From: Streptomyces sp. ISL-10
GTDB lineage: Bacteria > Actinomycetota > Actinomycetes > Streptomycetales > Streptomycetaceae
Direction: 5' to 3'
Length of the DNA: 64,000 nt
NCBI RefSeq assembly: GCF_018614575.1
Contig: NZ_JAGGOJ010000032.1
Coordinates: 99,248 to 163,247 of the forward strand
Both the position numbers and the translations under genes were made by a program. Shown piece by piece: positions 16,902-24,914 of the stretch (the first letter of the stretch is position 1; each line of letters begins with the position of its first letter). Below the pieces are notes generated by a model that saw nothing but the letters and a program-made list of their open reading frames with translations, was not told the origin of the DNA and made no database searches.

Positions 16902-19334
16902 TCAGGTGAGCGTGCCGGTCAGCGGTTGTTCGGTCCACACGGTCTTTCCCTCTCGGGTGTAGCGGGTGCCCCAGCGCTCGGCCATCTGGGCTACCAGGAA
17001 GAGGCCGCGCCCGCCCTCGTCGGTGGTGCGGGCCCGGCGTAGGTGCGGTGATGTGTGGCTGGCGTCGGTGACCTCGCACACCAGGCACCGTTCACGGATA
17101 AGTCGCAGGGTCGCGGGACCGCTGGCGTACCGGTAGGCGTTGGTGATCAGTTCGCTGACGATCAACTCTGTGGTGAACGTCAAGTGCTCCAGCCCCCAGT
17201 CGGTGAGCTTGGCGGAGGTCAATGCGCGGGCGCGGGCGGCACTGGCGGGCTCCAGCGGCAGATCCCAGGAGGCGACGTCGTCCGGTGGCAGCGCGCGGGT
17301 GCGGGCGATCAGCAAGGCGATGTCGTCGGTGGGGCGCGTCGGCACGAGCGCGTCGACAACCGTCTGGCACGTCCGTTCCAGCGCGTCCGCAGGGCGGGTG
17401 AGCGCTGCGCACAGCCGGGTCAGGCCCACGTCGGCATCGATGTGGCGTTCGCCGATGATTCCGTTGGTGTACAGGCAGAGCAGGCTTCCCTCAGCCAGTT
17501 CGATCTCCCGGGCCTCGAACGGCAGGCCGCCCAGGCCGAGCGGTGGGCCGGCGGGCAGGTCGAGTACGGCCACCTGCCCGTCCGGGGCAGTCACCACCGG
17601 TGGCGGGTGCCCGGCGCGCGCCGCGGAGCAGCGTTGGGCGACCGGGTCATACACGGCGTACAGGCAGGTAGCGCCGACGACTTGCTCGCCCACGGGCCGT
17701 TCGCCGACCGCCTCCTGTTCGGCTGCCAGCAAGTTGACCAGGTCGTCCAGGCGGGAGAGGACCTCGTCCGGTTCCAGGTCGAGGCTGGCGAGTGTGTGCA
17801 CAGCGGTGCGCAGCCGACCCATGGTGGCCGCGGCGTGGACGCCGCGGCCCACGACGTCGCCGACGACGAGGGCGACCCTGGCCCCCGACAGGGGAATGAC
17901 ATCGAACCAGTCACCGCCCAGGCCCGGGGCCCCGCTCGCGGGCAGGTACCGCAAAGCCACCTCGACGGCCGACTGGTGCGGAACCGCCCTGGGCAGCAGG
18001 CTGCTTTGCAGGGTGAACGCGGTCTGCTGCTGCTGGGTGAAGCGCCGGGCGTTGTCGATGGAGACGGCGGCGCGCGAGGCGAGTTCGAGGGCCAGTGTGA
18101 GATCGTCCGCCTCGAACGGATCCGGGCGGCGTGAGCGCCACAGAGTCATCACGCCCAGCACCAGGCCCCGTGCGGCAAGCGGCACCACCATCAGCGAGTG
18201 GACGCCCAGGTTGGGAGCGTGGGCAGGCCGGCGGGGTTCCATTGAGAACCAGTCCGGCGGCAGAACCGGTTCGAGGAGGGGCCGCCCGTCGGCCAGGCAC
18301 CTGGCCTGGGGTGTGTCTGGTGCGAACTCGACCGGCTCGCCCTGCGGGTGCGGCGGGACGGGTTCTTGGGCACCGACGCTGCAGATGCCCACCCGTACCA
18401 CTGGCCCTGCCAGTGCCTGCGCCGGTTCCTCACCGCGCGTCACCGGCTGCAACAGGTCCACCGACGCATGGTCGGCGAGGTGCGGGACGATCACTTCAGC
18501 GAGTTCCCGTGCGGTCTCGCCCACGTCAAGGGTGGTTCCGATACGCGTGCTGGCTTGGCTGAGGAGGGCGAGGCGATGCTGGGCCCGCTGGCGTTCGGTG
18601 ATGTCCTGGATCATTTCGGCCACGCCCAGGACCCGGCCGGAGGGATCCTCCATCCGGAAGGATGAGACCAAGGCGACCCGCTCTCGCGCCGGGTCCCGCT
18701 CCAGGCGAGCGTACTGCTCGGAGTAGACCATTGATCTTCCGGTCTCCATCACCTGGCGCACACGGTCCACGGAGGTCCGTGCGTCATCGGGGAGGAGCAA
18801 AGCGCCGGTGGGCATGCCTCGAAAGTCTGCGGCCGGGACGCCGGTGAACCGTTCGATCGCCCGGTTGACCCGCTGGATCCTCATCTCGGGGTCGTGGACG
18901 ACCAGGCCGATCGGGCACTGGTGGTACAACCCGTCGAGTACCGCGCGGTCCCTCTGCCACTCCAGGACGTCGGTGGCGAGCGCTCCGGCAAGAAGCCACT
19001 CACGGACCCGGTCATCGCGGGAGATCTCATGGACGCTCAGCCCCAGCTCCACGCGCTGTCCGCCGCGGTGTCGTACCGCGAGTACCCCGAACCAGCCGCC
19101 GGCCCTCCTGCACCTGGCCGCGGCGTCCTTGGCGGCTGGCAGATCGCGGGGATCCACCAGGGCGTCGGATGCTGGACGACCGATCACGGCTGTGCCCGGG
19201 TGGCCGAGCAGTTCCTGGGACCGGCGGCTCCAGCCGACCACTGTTCCTCGGTCGTCGAGCACCGCCAGGACGGCGAGGTGCGCGGCGAACGGATCGTTAT
19301 GGCTCTCGAAGAAGTCCGTCACCGGCTTGTCCAC
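16902..19334 (-). CDS. PAS-PAS-GAF-SpoIIE-HATPase signalling protein
   Basis: This 810-residue multidomain regulator has PAS folds at about 15-120 and 130-250, a GAF domain at about 260-430, a SpoIIE PP2C phosphatase at about 450-665 and an anti-sigma-type ATPase at about 680-800. The phosphatase keeps LGGDWFDV, VVGDVVGRG, RAGHPPPV and TDDIALL, but the usual YTDGL motif reads YTNGI, with asparagine for aspartate. The ATPase has the N-box SELITNAYRYA and GRGLFLV. Such proteins both phosphorylate and dephosphorylate anti-sigma antagonists in response to a signal bound by PAS/GAF. It is soluble, with no membrane helix. Confidence 0.93.
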   Translation of the reverse strand: MDKPVTDFFESHNDPFAAHLAVLAVLDDRGTVVGWSRRSQELLGHPGTAVIGRPASDALVDPRDLPAAKDAAARCRRAGGWFGVLAVRHRGGQRVELGLSVHEISRDDRVREWLLAGALATDVLEWQRDRAVLDGLYHQCPIGLVVHDPEMRIQRVNRAIERFTGVPAADFRGMPTGALLLPDDARTSVDRVRQVMETGRSMVYSEQYARLERDPARERVALVSSFRMEDPSGRVLGVAEMIQDITERQRAQHRLALLSQASTRIGTTLDVGETARELAEVIVPHLADHASVDLLQPVTRGEEPAQALAGPVVRVGICSVGAQEPVPPHPQGEPVEFAPDTPQARCLADGRPLLEPVLPPDWFSMEPRRPAHAPNLGVHSLMVVPLAARGLVLGVMTLWRSRRPDPFEADDLTLALELASRAAVSIDNARRFTQQQQTAFTLQSSLLPRAVPHQSAVEVALRYLPASGAPGLGGDWFDVIPLSGARVALVVGDVVGRGVHAAATMGRLRTAVHTLASLDLEPDEVLSRLDDLVNLLAAEQEAVGERPVGEQVVGATCLYAVYDPVAQRCSAARAGHPPPVVTAPDGQVAVLDLPAGPPLGLGGLPFEAREIELAEGSLLCLYTNGIIGERHIDADVGLTRLCAALTRPADALERTCQTVVDALVPTRPTDDIALLIARTRALPPDDVASWDLPLEPASAARARALTSAKLTDWGLEHLTFTTELIVSELITNAYRYASGPATLRLIRERCLVCEVTDASHTSPHLRRARTTDEGGRGLFLVAQMAERWGTRYTREGKTVWTEQPLTGTLT

Positions 19335-19699
19335 CGCTGGACACCCCCTCGTACGCGTTTGCCGTTGTTCTTGCCGTCTTCGTCCACGGCCGGTGCAGGA
19401 TGACCTGCTGATGCCATGTCAGGCCATTGAATCCGTTCGGGATCCAGAGACCTCGCCGGCCGGGCGGCACGGCGTGGCGGCGGACTGCCGTTGTATGGCA
19501 GCGCCAGGCCATGGACGAGTTCCGCACGCTCCGCCCAGATCGACCCCACAGGGAAACGCAGACCGCTCAGCCCGCCCCGCGCGTGCGCAATCCGTTTGGC
19601 CGCCCGCGACCGACAGGCCCGTACATCCGGTCGTGGCCTGCAACATCCCACGATGTGCAGCGCGGTTGCAGGGGCTTGCCGCCGGCTTCACGTATCCAC
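19335..19699. other. Intergenic stretch, no supported gene
   Basis: This is the upstream region of the 810-residue regulator. Short frames exist on both strands but none has recognisable motifs. The right part may be decayed 5' sequence of the amidinotransferase relic that follows. Confidence 0.35.
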
Positions 19700-19939
19700 G
19701 CATGCTGATCGAGTCGGCGCAGCATGAGTTCGATCAGTTCACCACTCCTACAGGCCCTCGGCATCGCCGTCACGCGACCAAGACGCGGTCGACCACAGGC
19801 AACGCTTTGGCACCCCCAACTGGTCGCGCGGCTTTCCAGCACCTGCCCGTGTGACAGCATGCTCGTGATCGGCGACGAGATCATCGAGACGCCGATGGCA
19901 CGGCCGTGGCCGGTGTTTCGAGACGGGCTCTGTCGCTGA
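19700..19939 (+). pseudogene. Amidinotransferase (glycine/inosamine type), decayed fragment
   Basis: Reading across three plus-strand frames gives MLIESAQHEFDQFTT, then LLQALGIAVTRP, then VDHRQRFGTPNWSRGF, then CPCDSMLVIGDEIIETPMA. The last block is diagnostic of the amidinotransferases that move the arginine guanidino group to glycine or inosamine phosphates (StrB1/GATM type; consensus LLVVGDEIIETPMAW). At least two frameshifts and the missing catalytic cysteine region make it a relic. It may be the remnant of an aminoglycoside or guanidino-compound pathway. Confidence 0.65.
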
Positions 19940-20114
19940 TCCGCCGCCTGGCGCGAACCCGACACCTTCGTTCGCCGACGCCGACGGCACCGAACTCCGC
20001 AGGGTCGGGGCCGTGAGGCGCGTTTGGCGCAGGATTCGAGGCCGCCCGCTGCCACTACTACGGCACAACTGCCGCCTCGGCGCCGTCTGGGGCAGATCGT
20101 CAAACGGCGGCTCA

Positions 20115-20840
20115 TCAGCTGAGGATGACTGCGATGAAGATCATGCAGGCAGCGATGTTGACCAGCCAACTGTGGGAGTTCACCCACTGCCGCAGCCGAG
20201 GCATCATCCGCTGAGCGCGCTTGCCGAACAGCAGATAGAGCAGGAGCGGCAGCGCCGCGATCAGGATGGTGGCCCCGATGAAGGGCAGCGCCGCACCCAG
20301 GCCCACATCGTGCTGCTCCATGTGTGCGCCGACGGTCAGCATGACCGCAATGTCGGACGGCATCAGCAGAATCACGACCAGAGCGATCCAGAAAGCCCTG
20401 CTCGGACCGACGTCCATCAGCGTTCCGAGCCATTTCGGCGGCTCGGCCGTCTCGCGCTTCACGTATGTCTTCACCGCGGCGATCAGCAGCAGGCCGACCA
20501 GTACGAACTGGACGATGGTTTCCACCGATCCCTTGTCGGATGGCATGCTCGCCGAGCCCGCGTGGCCCAGGAGAGCGAAGATGCCCCGCGTGACTGCGAC
20601 CCCCGCCGTCGTGGCGACCGCCACGCCGAGAAGGTACGCCAGGGACACGCGCACCGCTCGCGGGGTGGTTACGAAAATGATGAAAGGCCGTGGGTTCGAG
20701 TTTTCCGAAGGGGGCTCGTAGCCGAACTCGCGGGTGGTGCGCCCAGAACGGTACTGGGGCGGGCTCGGGTTCGTCTCGGCCCGCCGAACCGGGGGCCAGA
20801 CCTCGACCTCGTACGAGTGACAGACAGCTGCGGCCGACAC
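20115..20840 (-). CDS. GAP-family (Sap/SfLAP-like) membrane protein, altered N-terminus
   Basis: This frame has about five hydrophobic segments (for example VSLAYLLGVAVATTAGVAVT, ALVVILLMPSDIAVMLTVGA and IAACMIFIAVILS) and matches the GAP family of actinobacterial membrane proteins related to the sulfolipid-addressing protein. The first 45 or so residues are hydrophilic and unlike the family, which should begin with a helix rich in LSPA motifs. The native N-terminus seems to have been replaced, and translation may start further in, near 20690. Whether it works is doubtful. It has no obvious functional link to its neighbours. Confidence 0.65.
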   Translation of the reverse strand: MSAAAVCHSYEVEVWPPVRRAETNPSPPQYRSGRTTREFGYEPPSENSNPRPFIIFVTTPRAVRVSLAYLLGVAVATTAGVAVTRGIFALLGHAGSASMPSDKGSVETIVQFVLVGLLLIAAVKTYVKRETAEPPKWLGTLMDVGPSRAFWIALVVILLMPSDIAVMLTVGAHMEQHDVGLGAALPFIGATILIAALPLLLYLLFGKRAQRMMPRLRQWVNSHSWLVNIAACMIFIAVILS

Positions 20841-21015
20841 CGGGCCGGTGGGACACTGCGCCGGTGTTGGTTGGTTCTGTCAGTAGTTGGTGACGTCAGT
20901 TGTTCGTGAAAGCTGACGGCACCAGGTGATGGCCCAGAAAGATGTTCGCGAATTCTGCCGTCACCATCGGGGTTGCGGTGTCAAGCTGGATGTGCTCAGT
21001 AAAGGAGCACCCCCG

Positions 21016-21107
21016 ATGCTGCCTGGCCAGTCGAAGGTCGAGTTGTACGCCGCGCTGCGGCGCGACTCCCGCGATGGCATGTCGAACCGGGCGTTGCAGT
21101 GCAAGTA
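21016..21107 (+). pseudogene. istA: IS21-type istA, 5' part (interrupted by the Tn3 element)
   Basis: An AAAGGAG site precedes the ATG at 21016, which starts MLPGQSKVELYAALRRDSRD and then GMSNRALQCK, the helix-turn-helix start of an IS21-family IstA transposase. It stops at codon 31, exactly where the inverted repeat of the Tn3-type element begins. The continuation KYGVTWSTVNKALTSAWPQP is found 15.4 kb away at 36547, so the transposon landed here. Sequence at about 20878 (TGTCAGTAGTTGGTGACGTC) may be the IS21 terminal repeat. Confidence 0.85.
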
Positions 21108-21140
21108 GGGCTGCCTTTAAGGAAGCTGTCACCAGGGGCA
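21108..21140 (+). repeat. Tn3-type inverted repeat, left
   Basis: It begins GGGCTGCCTTTAAGGAAGCT and ends in GTCACCAGGGGCA, and is the mirror of 36514-36546 with one mismatch at position 17. Identity fades after base 33. It is preceded by target copy AAGTA. Confidence 0.93.
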
Positions 21141-21230
21141 AGGTAGCGCTCGGTGATGCTCTGGGTTACGTCACCGAGGGCGTTGCCACTTCTCCGGACG
21201 CGGGATGAGCGGCGTCGATAGCCTTCCCGG

Positions 21231-21815
21231 GTGAGCGAACAGCAGAAGCACCGGGACGAGACTCCGGCCACGGTAGAGCAGATCGCAGCGGCGATGTCCG
21301 CGCTGGGGATGTACCACGGGGAGAACACTCCCAAGGAACACGCGGAGGAGGCCGCCCGGCTCGGCGGCCCGGACGCCTACCGGGTGCGGATGGTCAACGC
21401 GCTGCTCGGGGTGGTGCAGACCGAGGCGGCGCTGGCCGATGGCGTGAAGCTGGACGACGACGCTCATCACGCCGCGTGGGAACAGCAGCTCACCGCCGCC
21501 GGGGCCGGACTGGACGAGGACCCGGCCAAGCGGGTCGAGTTCATCCGGTGGCAGGTGCTGCGGGCCGGGACACCGCTGCGGCTGATGGCGCAGAACCGGG
21601 AGGTCGGGCCGATCCCGCTGGCCGCCGCGCATGCCGCCACGGGCCTGCACACGCTGCTCGGGGTGATCGCCGCCAGCCAGGGCGCGGTCGCCACCGGCGA
21701 CGTCGCCACCCTGGCCGCCCAGGTCGAGCAGCTCCAGGCCGCCCGCGAGGCGCTGGAGACGGCGATCGGGAACACCGATCTGCTGCTGGACATGCTCAAG
21801 TCGGTCGGTCTGTAG
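21231..21815 (+). CDS. Hypothetical transposon passenger protein
   Basis: This 194-residue protein starts at GTG 21231 just inside the left end of the transposon. It is acidic, alanine-rich and predicted to be mostly helical, with a C-terminal coiled-coil-like stretch (AAQVEQLQAAREALETAIG). I do not recognise the family. It is followed after 9 bases by the next plus-strand gene, so the two form a small operon reading inward from the left end. Composition matches the surrounding element. A DNA-associated role is possible but is only a guess. Confidence 0.7.
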   Translation: MSEQQKHRDETPATVEQIAAAMSALGMYHGENTPKEHAEEAARLGGPDAYRVRMVNALLGVVQTEAALADGVKLDDDAHHAAWEQQLTAAGAGLDEDPAKRVEFIRWQVLRAGTPLRLMAQNREVGPIPLAAAHAATGLHTLLGVIAASQGAVATGDVATLAAQVEQLQAAREALETAIGNTDLLLDMLKSVGL

Positions 21816-21824
21816 GAGTTGTTG

Positions 21825-22400
21825 ATGACGCAGGCGCCTACCCCGGGTGATGTGCAGCAGGTCCGCGAGCGGCAGCTGAACGAGGCCGCGGCGAAGAAGG
21901 CCCTCAAGGCCCATCGGCGCGAGGAGAACGAGCGCAACCGGGCGGCCCAAGCTCGCGCGCCAGGCCCGGCTGGCTCTGCCGCCCGAGGAGCGGCTGGCCG
22001 CGACGGCCGCGAGCATCGACGCGAAGTGGGTCATGCCGAAGGCGCAGGTCGACGCCGAGGAGGTCAAGGCCGCGCAGCGGGCCGCGATGACCAGGGTCGA
22101 AGTGGTCGAGGTCGTACGTGAGATCACCGTCGAGGTTCCGGCGCCGCCACTGCCCGCCGGGTCGTACACCGAGTGCGAAGTGTGCGTCGGGCGCGGGATG
22201 CGCGACCGCTACGGGCAGGTGTCGGCCGCCACCGAGCGCCTGGTCCTCAACGACGCGGCGGGGATTGAGGTTGCCACGATCGAGACGTGTCCGACGCATG
22301 TGCCGTATGTGCAGGCCACCGCGCGCCGCCGTGGCTTCACCACGGCGAGCGGGTGGCGGCCCGTTGCCTGCTTGGGCGGTATTCCGGCTGACCGGTCAGT
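21825..22400 (+). pseudogene. Hypothetical CxxC protein, frameshifted
   Basis: The ATG at 21825 starts MTQAPTPGDVQQVRERQLNE, a charged helical segment. Near 21945 the sensible reading moves to another frame: ARLALPPEERLAATAASIDA, AKWVMPKAQVDAEEVKAAQR, then YTECEVCVGRGMRDRYGQ with a later cysteine (ETCPTHVPYV). The CxxC and following cysteine suggest a small zinc-binding domain. There is no stop before the frame runs into the antisense of the resolvase at about 22396, so the 3' end is also disturbed. The function is unknown. The shift could be a sequencing error. Confidence 0.55.
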
Positions 22401-23157
22401 CCGAGGGTGCGGCAGGGCCGGGCAGCGCGGTCGCGGGCTCGGCCTCGGCGAGGGCCGCGCGACCGCCTTTGAGTTCGGGCACGTACTTGTAGATGGTATT
22501 GCGGGAGACGCCCAGGAGCTTCGCGATGGAGGCGACGGTGTTGTCCGGCTCGGACAGCAGTTGGCGGGCGTGGCGGATCTGCTCGGAGGTCATGGCCGGG
22601 GGCCGGCCGAGGCGGGCGCCGCGGGCGCGGGCGGCGTCCAGGCCCTCGTTGGTGCCCTGGACGATGAGTTCGCGGATGAACTCGGCGAGCGCGGCGAAGA
22701 CGTGGAAGACGAGCCGCCCGCCCGGTGTGGTCGTGTCCAGGTTCTCGTGCAGCGAGGTGAAGCCGATGCCGCGCTTGCGCAGTCCGGCGACGAGGGCGAT
22801 GAGGTCCTGGATGGAACGCCCGAGCCGGTCGAGGGCGGGCACCACGAGGGTGTCGCCCTCGCGGACGTAGTCGAGAGCCTTCCAGAGCTCTTCGCGTTCG
22901 GCGTTCTTGCCGGACTTCTTGTCGGCGTAGATGCGGTGGCACCCGGCGGCTTCGAGTGCGAGGAGCTGGCGGTCGAGGAGCTGTCCCTTGGTCGAGACCC
23001 TCGCATATCCGATCAACTTCCCATTCGGGATGGACGGGACGGGGGCGAGGAGGTCCGGTTCGTCGTCGAGTGGCAGCGGCACGGGTGGAAGTGTACGCAA
23101 AACGGGGGTGGTCAAGTTGTGGGACACCAAGACTTTCTGACACCGTTTTACGGACAC
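22396..23157 (-). CDS. tnpR: Serine resolvase of the Tn3-type element
   Basis: This 253-residue serine recombinase has its catalytic serine at about residue 55 in LIGYARVSTKGQ, the family motifs LVVPALDRLGRSIQDL and FTSLHENLDTTTPGGRLVFH, and a C-terminal HTH (SIAKLLGVSRNTIYKYVPEL). Tn3 resolvases separate the cointegrate formed in replicative transposition by acting at a res site. The first 45 residues from the GTG at 23157 are not part of the fold, so translation may begin further in. It is on the same strand as tnpA. The 44-bp palindrome just upstream is the natural res candidate. Confidence 0.92.
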   Translation of the reverse strand: MSVKRCQKVLVSHNLTTPVLRTLPPVPLPLDDEPDLLAPVPSIPNGKLIGYARVSTKGQLLDRQLLALEAAGCHRIYADKKSGKNAEREELWKALDYVREGDTLVVPALDRLGRSIQDLIALVAGLRKRGIGFTSLHENLDTTTPGGRLVFHVFAALAEFIRELIVQGTNEGLDAARARGARLGRPPAMTSEQIRHARQLLSEPDNTVASIAKLLGVSRNTIYKYVPELKGGRAALAEAEPATALPGPAAPSD

Positions 23158-23191
23158 GATCTCGGTATCGGGGCAACCACTTCCCGTGATC

Positions 23192-23235
23192 GTTGATCTT
23201 GCTCATCTATCGACCGATAGATGAGCAAGATCAAC
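23192..23235. promoter_or_regulatory. 44-bp near-perfect palindrome, res-site candidate
   Basis: Two perfect 21-bp arms (23192-23212 and 23215-23235; arm GTTGATCTTGCTCATCTATC plus G) flank the dinucleotide AC. It lies 35 bp upstream of the resolvase frame and before the GNAT gene's 3' end. A recombination or operator site of the element fits best. A terminator is also possible. Confidence 0.6.
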
Positions 23236-23258
23236 AAAGGTGGTCCGGTGGGCCCCGC

Positions 23259-24016
23259 TCAGCGCCCGGCCAGAAGATCGCCCCACGGCAGCGACTTCGG
23301 GTCGCGGTGGCGGACGAACATGCGCTCGCTGTCGTCGCTGCCGGTCTGCACCGCCGGGCCAAGGTGGTGCATCTCGATCTTCGCGCCGACCCCGAGCACG
23401 TCGAAGCCGTGGGAGCGGTAGAAGTCCTCCAGGTGGGGCGAGCCGACGTCGAAGGAGCCGTACAGGGTCACGAAGCCGAGCTGGTCGTAGACCTGCATGG
23501 CCCGACGCAGCAGGGCACTGCCCCAGCCCTGCCCGCGCGCCGTCTCGTCGACGGCGAGCCCCCGGATCTTGCCCGCGGTCACGGCGAGCGGATCGCCACC
23601 ACATCCGGGATGCCCATGGTGCGCATCCGCACGATCGTTGACGCCGGCGGCAACACCTCGCACGCCCCGACGATCTGGCCGCCGCTGTCCTCGGCCACCA
23701 GGACCAGGGAGCACGGCACCAGTTGCTGGGCCAGGTCCTGGCCCTTGAGGGATTCCAGATAGTGCTCGTGGAACACCTGGACATCGGTGTTCAGTCCGTC
23801 CAGCAGCACGGTGCCCAGCGTGTTGTCGTCGATCGCCGCCCGCGCGAGCTCGTCCAGCTCGACCCCGGCGGCGGGCAGCAGCTCGTTCGCCCTGGCCCAT
23901 TCCCCGGGGCGGATGCGCCGGATCGTCCCGCCCTGTTCGGGCCAGCCGTCGATGACGAGCTGCGCGGGGATACGCCGTACGCGGGGCTGAGCCCGCTTCT
24001 TGAGCCTCTTCGCCAT
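23259..24016 (-). pseudogene. GNAT acetyltransferase, split by a frameshift
   Basis: The 5' frame (from 24016) reads MAKRLKKRAQPRVRRIPAQL and runs to VRMRTMGIPDVVAI. The 3' frame continues with KIRGLAVDETARGQGWGSAL, the acetyl-CoA-binding RGxGxG/A region, and ends LEDFYRSHGFDVLG plus a 40-residue tail. The two join near 23580 with one base gained or lost, giving a protein of about 250 residues. GNAT enzymes transfer acetyl groups to amines. The substrate is unknown. The clean join suggests a recent mutation or an assembly error. Confidence 0.75.
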
Positions 24017-24082
24017 CCGGCCACGCTATCCACCGGCTGGTCAGCCAGAGGGCTGAATACGGGAGTTGAGTAACGGCCCGGG

Positions 24083-24550
24083 TCAGAAGGGGTGAGTTTC
24101 GGACGGTGCAGGTTCCCCGGGTCGCCCGGTGTTCGCGGCCGGACTCGGCGCAGGGCCCGGCCCGGCCTGTCCAGCACCGCCGGGGCGGTAGGTCTTGGTG
24201 ACCTTGGCAGTCGCGTACGTGAGGGAGGCGGCGATCTCCTCGGCGTCGATCTCGACGACGGTGCGGCGGATGCCTTCCTTGTCGTCGAAGGTGCGCTGCT
24301 TGAGGCGGCCGGTGACGATGACCCGGGCGCCCTTGACCAGGGACTGGGCGGCGTTCTCGGCGGCCTGGCGCCAGATCGAGCAGCGCAGGAACAGCGGCTC
24401 GCCGTCGACGAATTCGTTGCGCTCGCGGTCGAAGACCCTGGGGGTGGACGCGATCGTGAACCCAGCGACAGGGATACCTGAGTTGGTGTGCCGCAGTTCC
24501 GGGTCGGCGGTCAGGTTGCCCACCACCGTCACCAGCGTCTCGCCCGCCAT
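24083..24550 (-). CDS. ssb: Single-stranded DNA-binding protein
   Basis: This 155-residue OB-fold SSB starts at the ATG at 24550 (MAGETLVTVVGNLTADPELR). The fold includes GIPVAGFTIASTPRVF and the conserved block LFLRCSIWRQAAENAAQSLV with GARVIVTGRL. The C-terminus is a glycine/proline-rich tail that ends in THPF, not the DDDIPF tip of housekeeping SSB. Plasmid- and transposon-borne SSBs like this often serve transfer or replication of the element. It sits between the GNAT gene and the HTH gene inside the Tn3-type element. Confidence 0.9.
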   Translation of the reverse strand: MAGETLVTVVGNLTADPELRHTNSGIPVAGFTIASTPRVFDRERNEFVDGEPLFLRCSIWRQAAENAAQSLVKGARVIVTGRLKQRTFDDKEGIRRTVVEIDAEEIAASLTYATAKVTKTYRPGGAGQAGPGPAPSPAANTGRPGEPAPSETHPF

Positions 24551-24689
24551 CGCTGCCGCCTTTACCGTCGCCTTGCAGGTCAACCTCACCGTACCGGTGG
24601 CCACTGACACGGTTCGGCCCAACCGGTAGCCGCCGCCCGCCCCGGGCACGATCATGGCCGTATCTGCTGTCCTTTCGGAGGGGAATCCC

Positions 24690-24905
24690 ATGGCCAGGAA
24701 GAAGCCGGCCCGCAAGCTGATGGCGGGCCCGGACCGCGACAAGGTCGCCGCCGACCTCAAGGCCCAGTACGAGAGCGGGGCCTCCATCCGCTCGATCGCC
24801 GAGGCCACCAGCCGCTCCTACGGCGGCGTGCACCGCCTTCTCGCCGATGCCGGGGTGAGGTTCCGTTCCCGCGGCGGCGAGCTGCGCAAGAAGGCGGGCG
24901 CCTGA
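24690..24905 (+). CDS. Small helix-turn-helix protein
   Basis: This 71-residue basic protein begins MARKKPARKLMAGPDRDKVA and carries an HTH of the type ASIRSIAEATSRSYGGVHRL followed by LADAGVRFRSRGG. A GGAGGGG site lies 6 bases before the ATG at 24690. Such mini-HTH proteins are frequent in Streptomyces plasmids and may regulate transfer or transposition genes. It is divergent from ssb and convergent with tnpA, whose end it nearly touches. Confidence 0.8.
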   Translation: MARKKPARKLMAGPDRDKVAADLKAQYESGASIRSIAEATSRSYGGVHRLLADAGVRFRSRGGELRKKAGA

Positions 24906-24914
24906 CCCACGGGC

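Noticed and set aside
23192..23235. Reading the large palindrome as a linear-replicon telomere
   Set aside because: Streptomyces telomeres have many clustered palindromes at a DNA end. Here there is a single palindrome in the middle of a transposon next to a resolvase gene.
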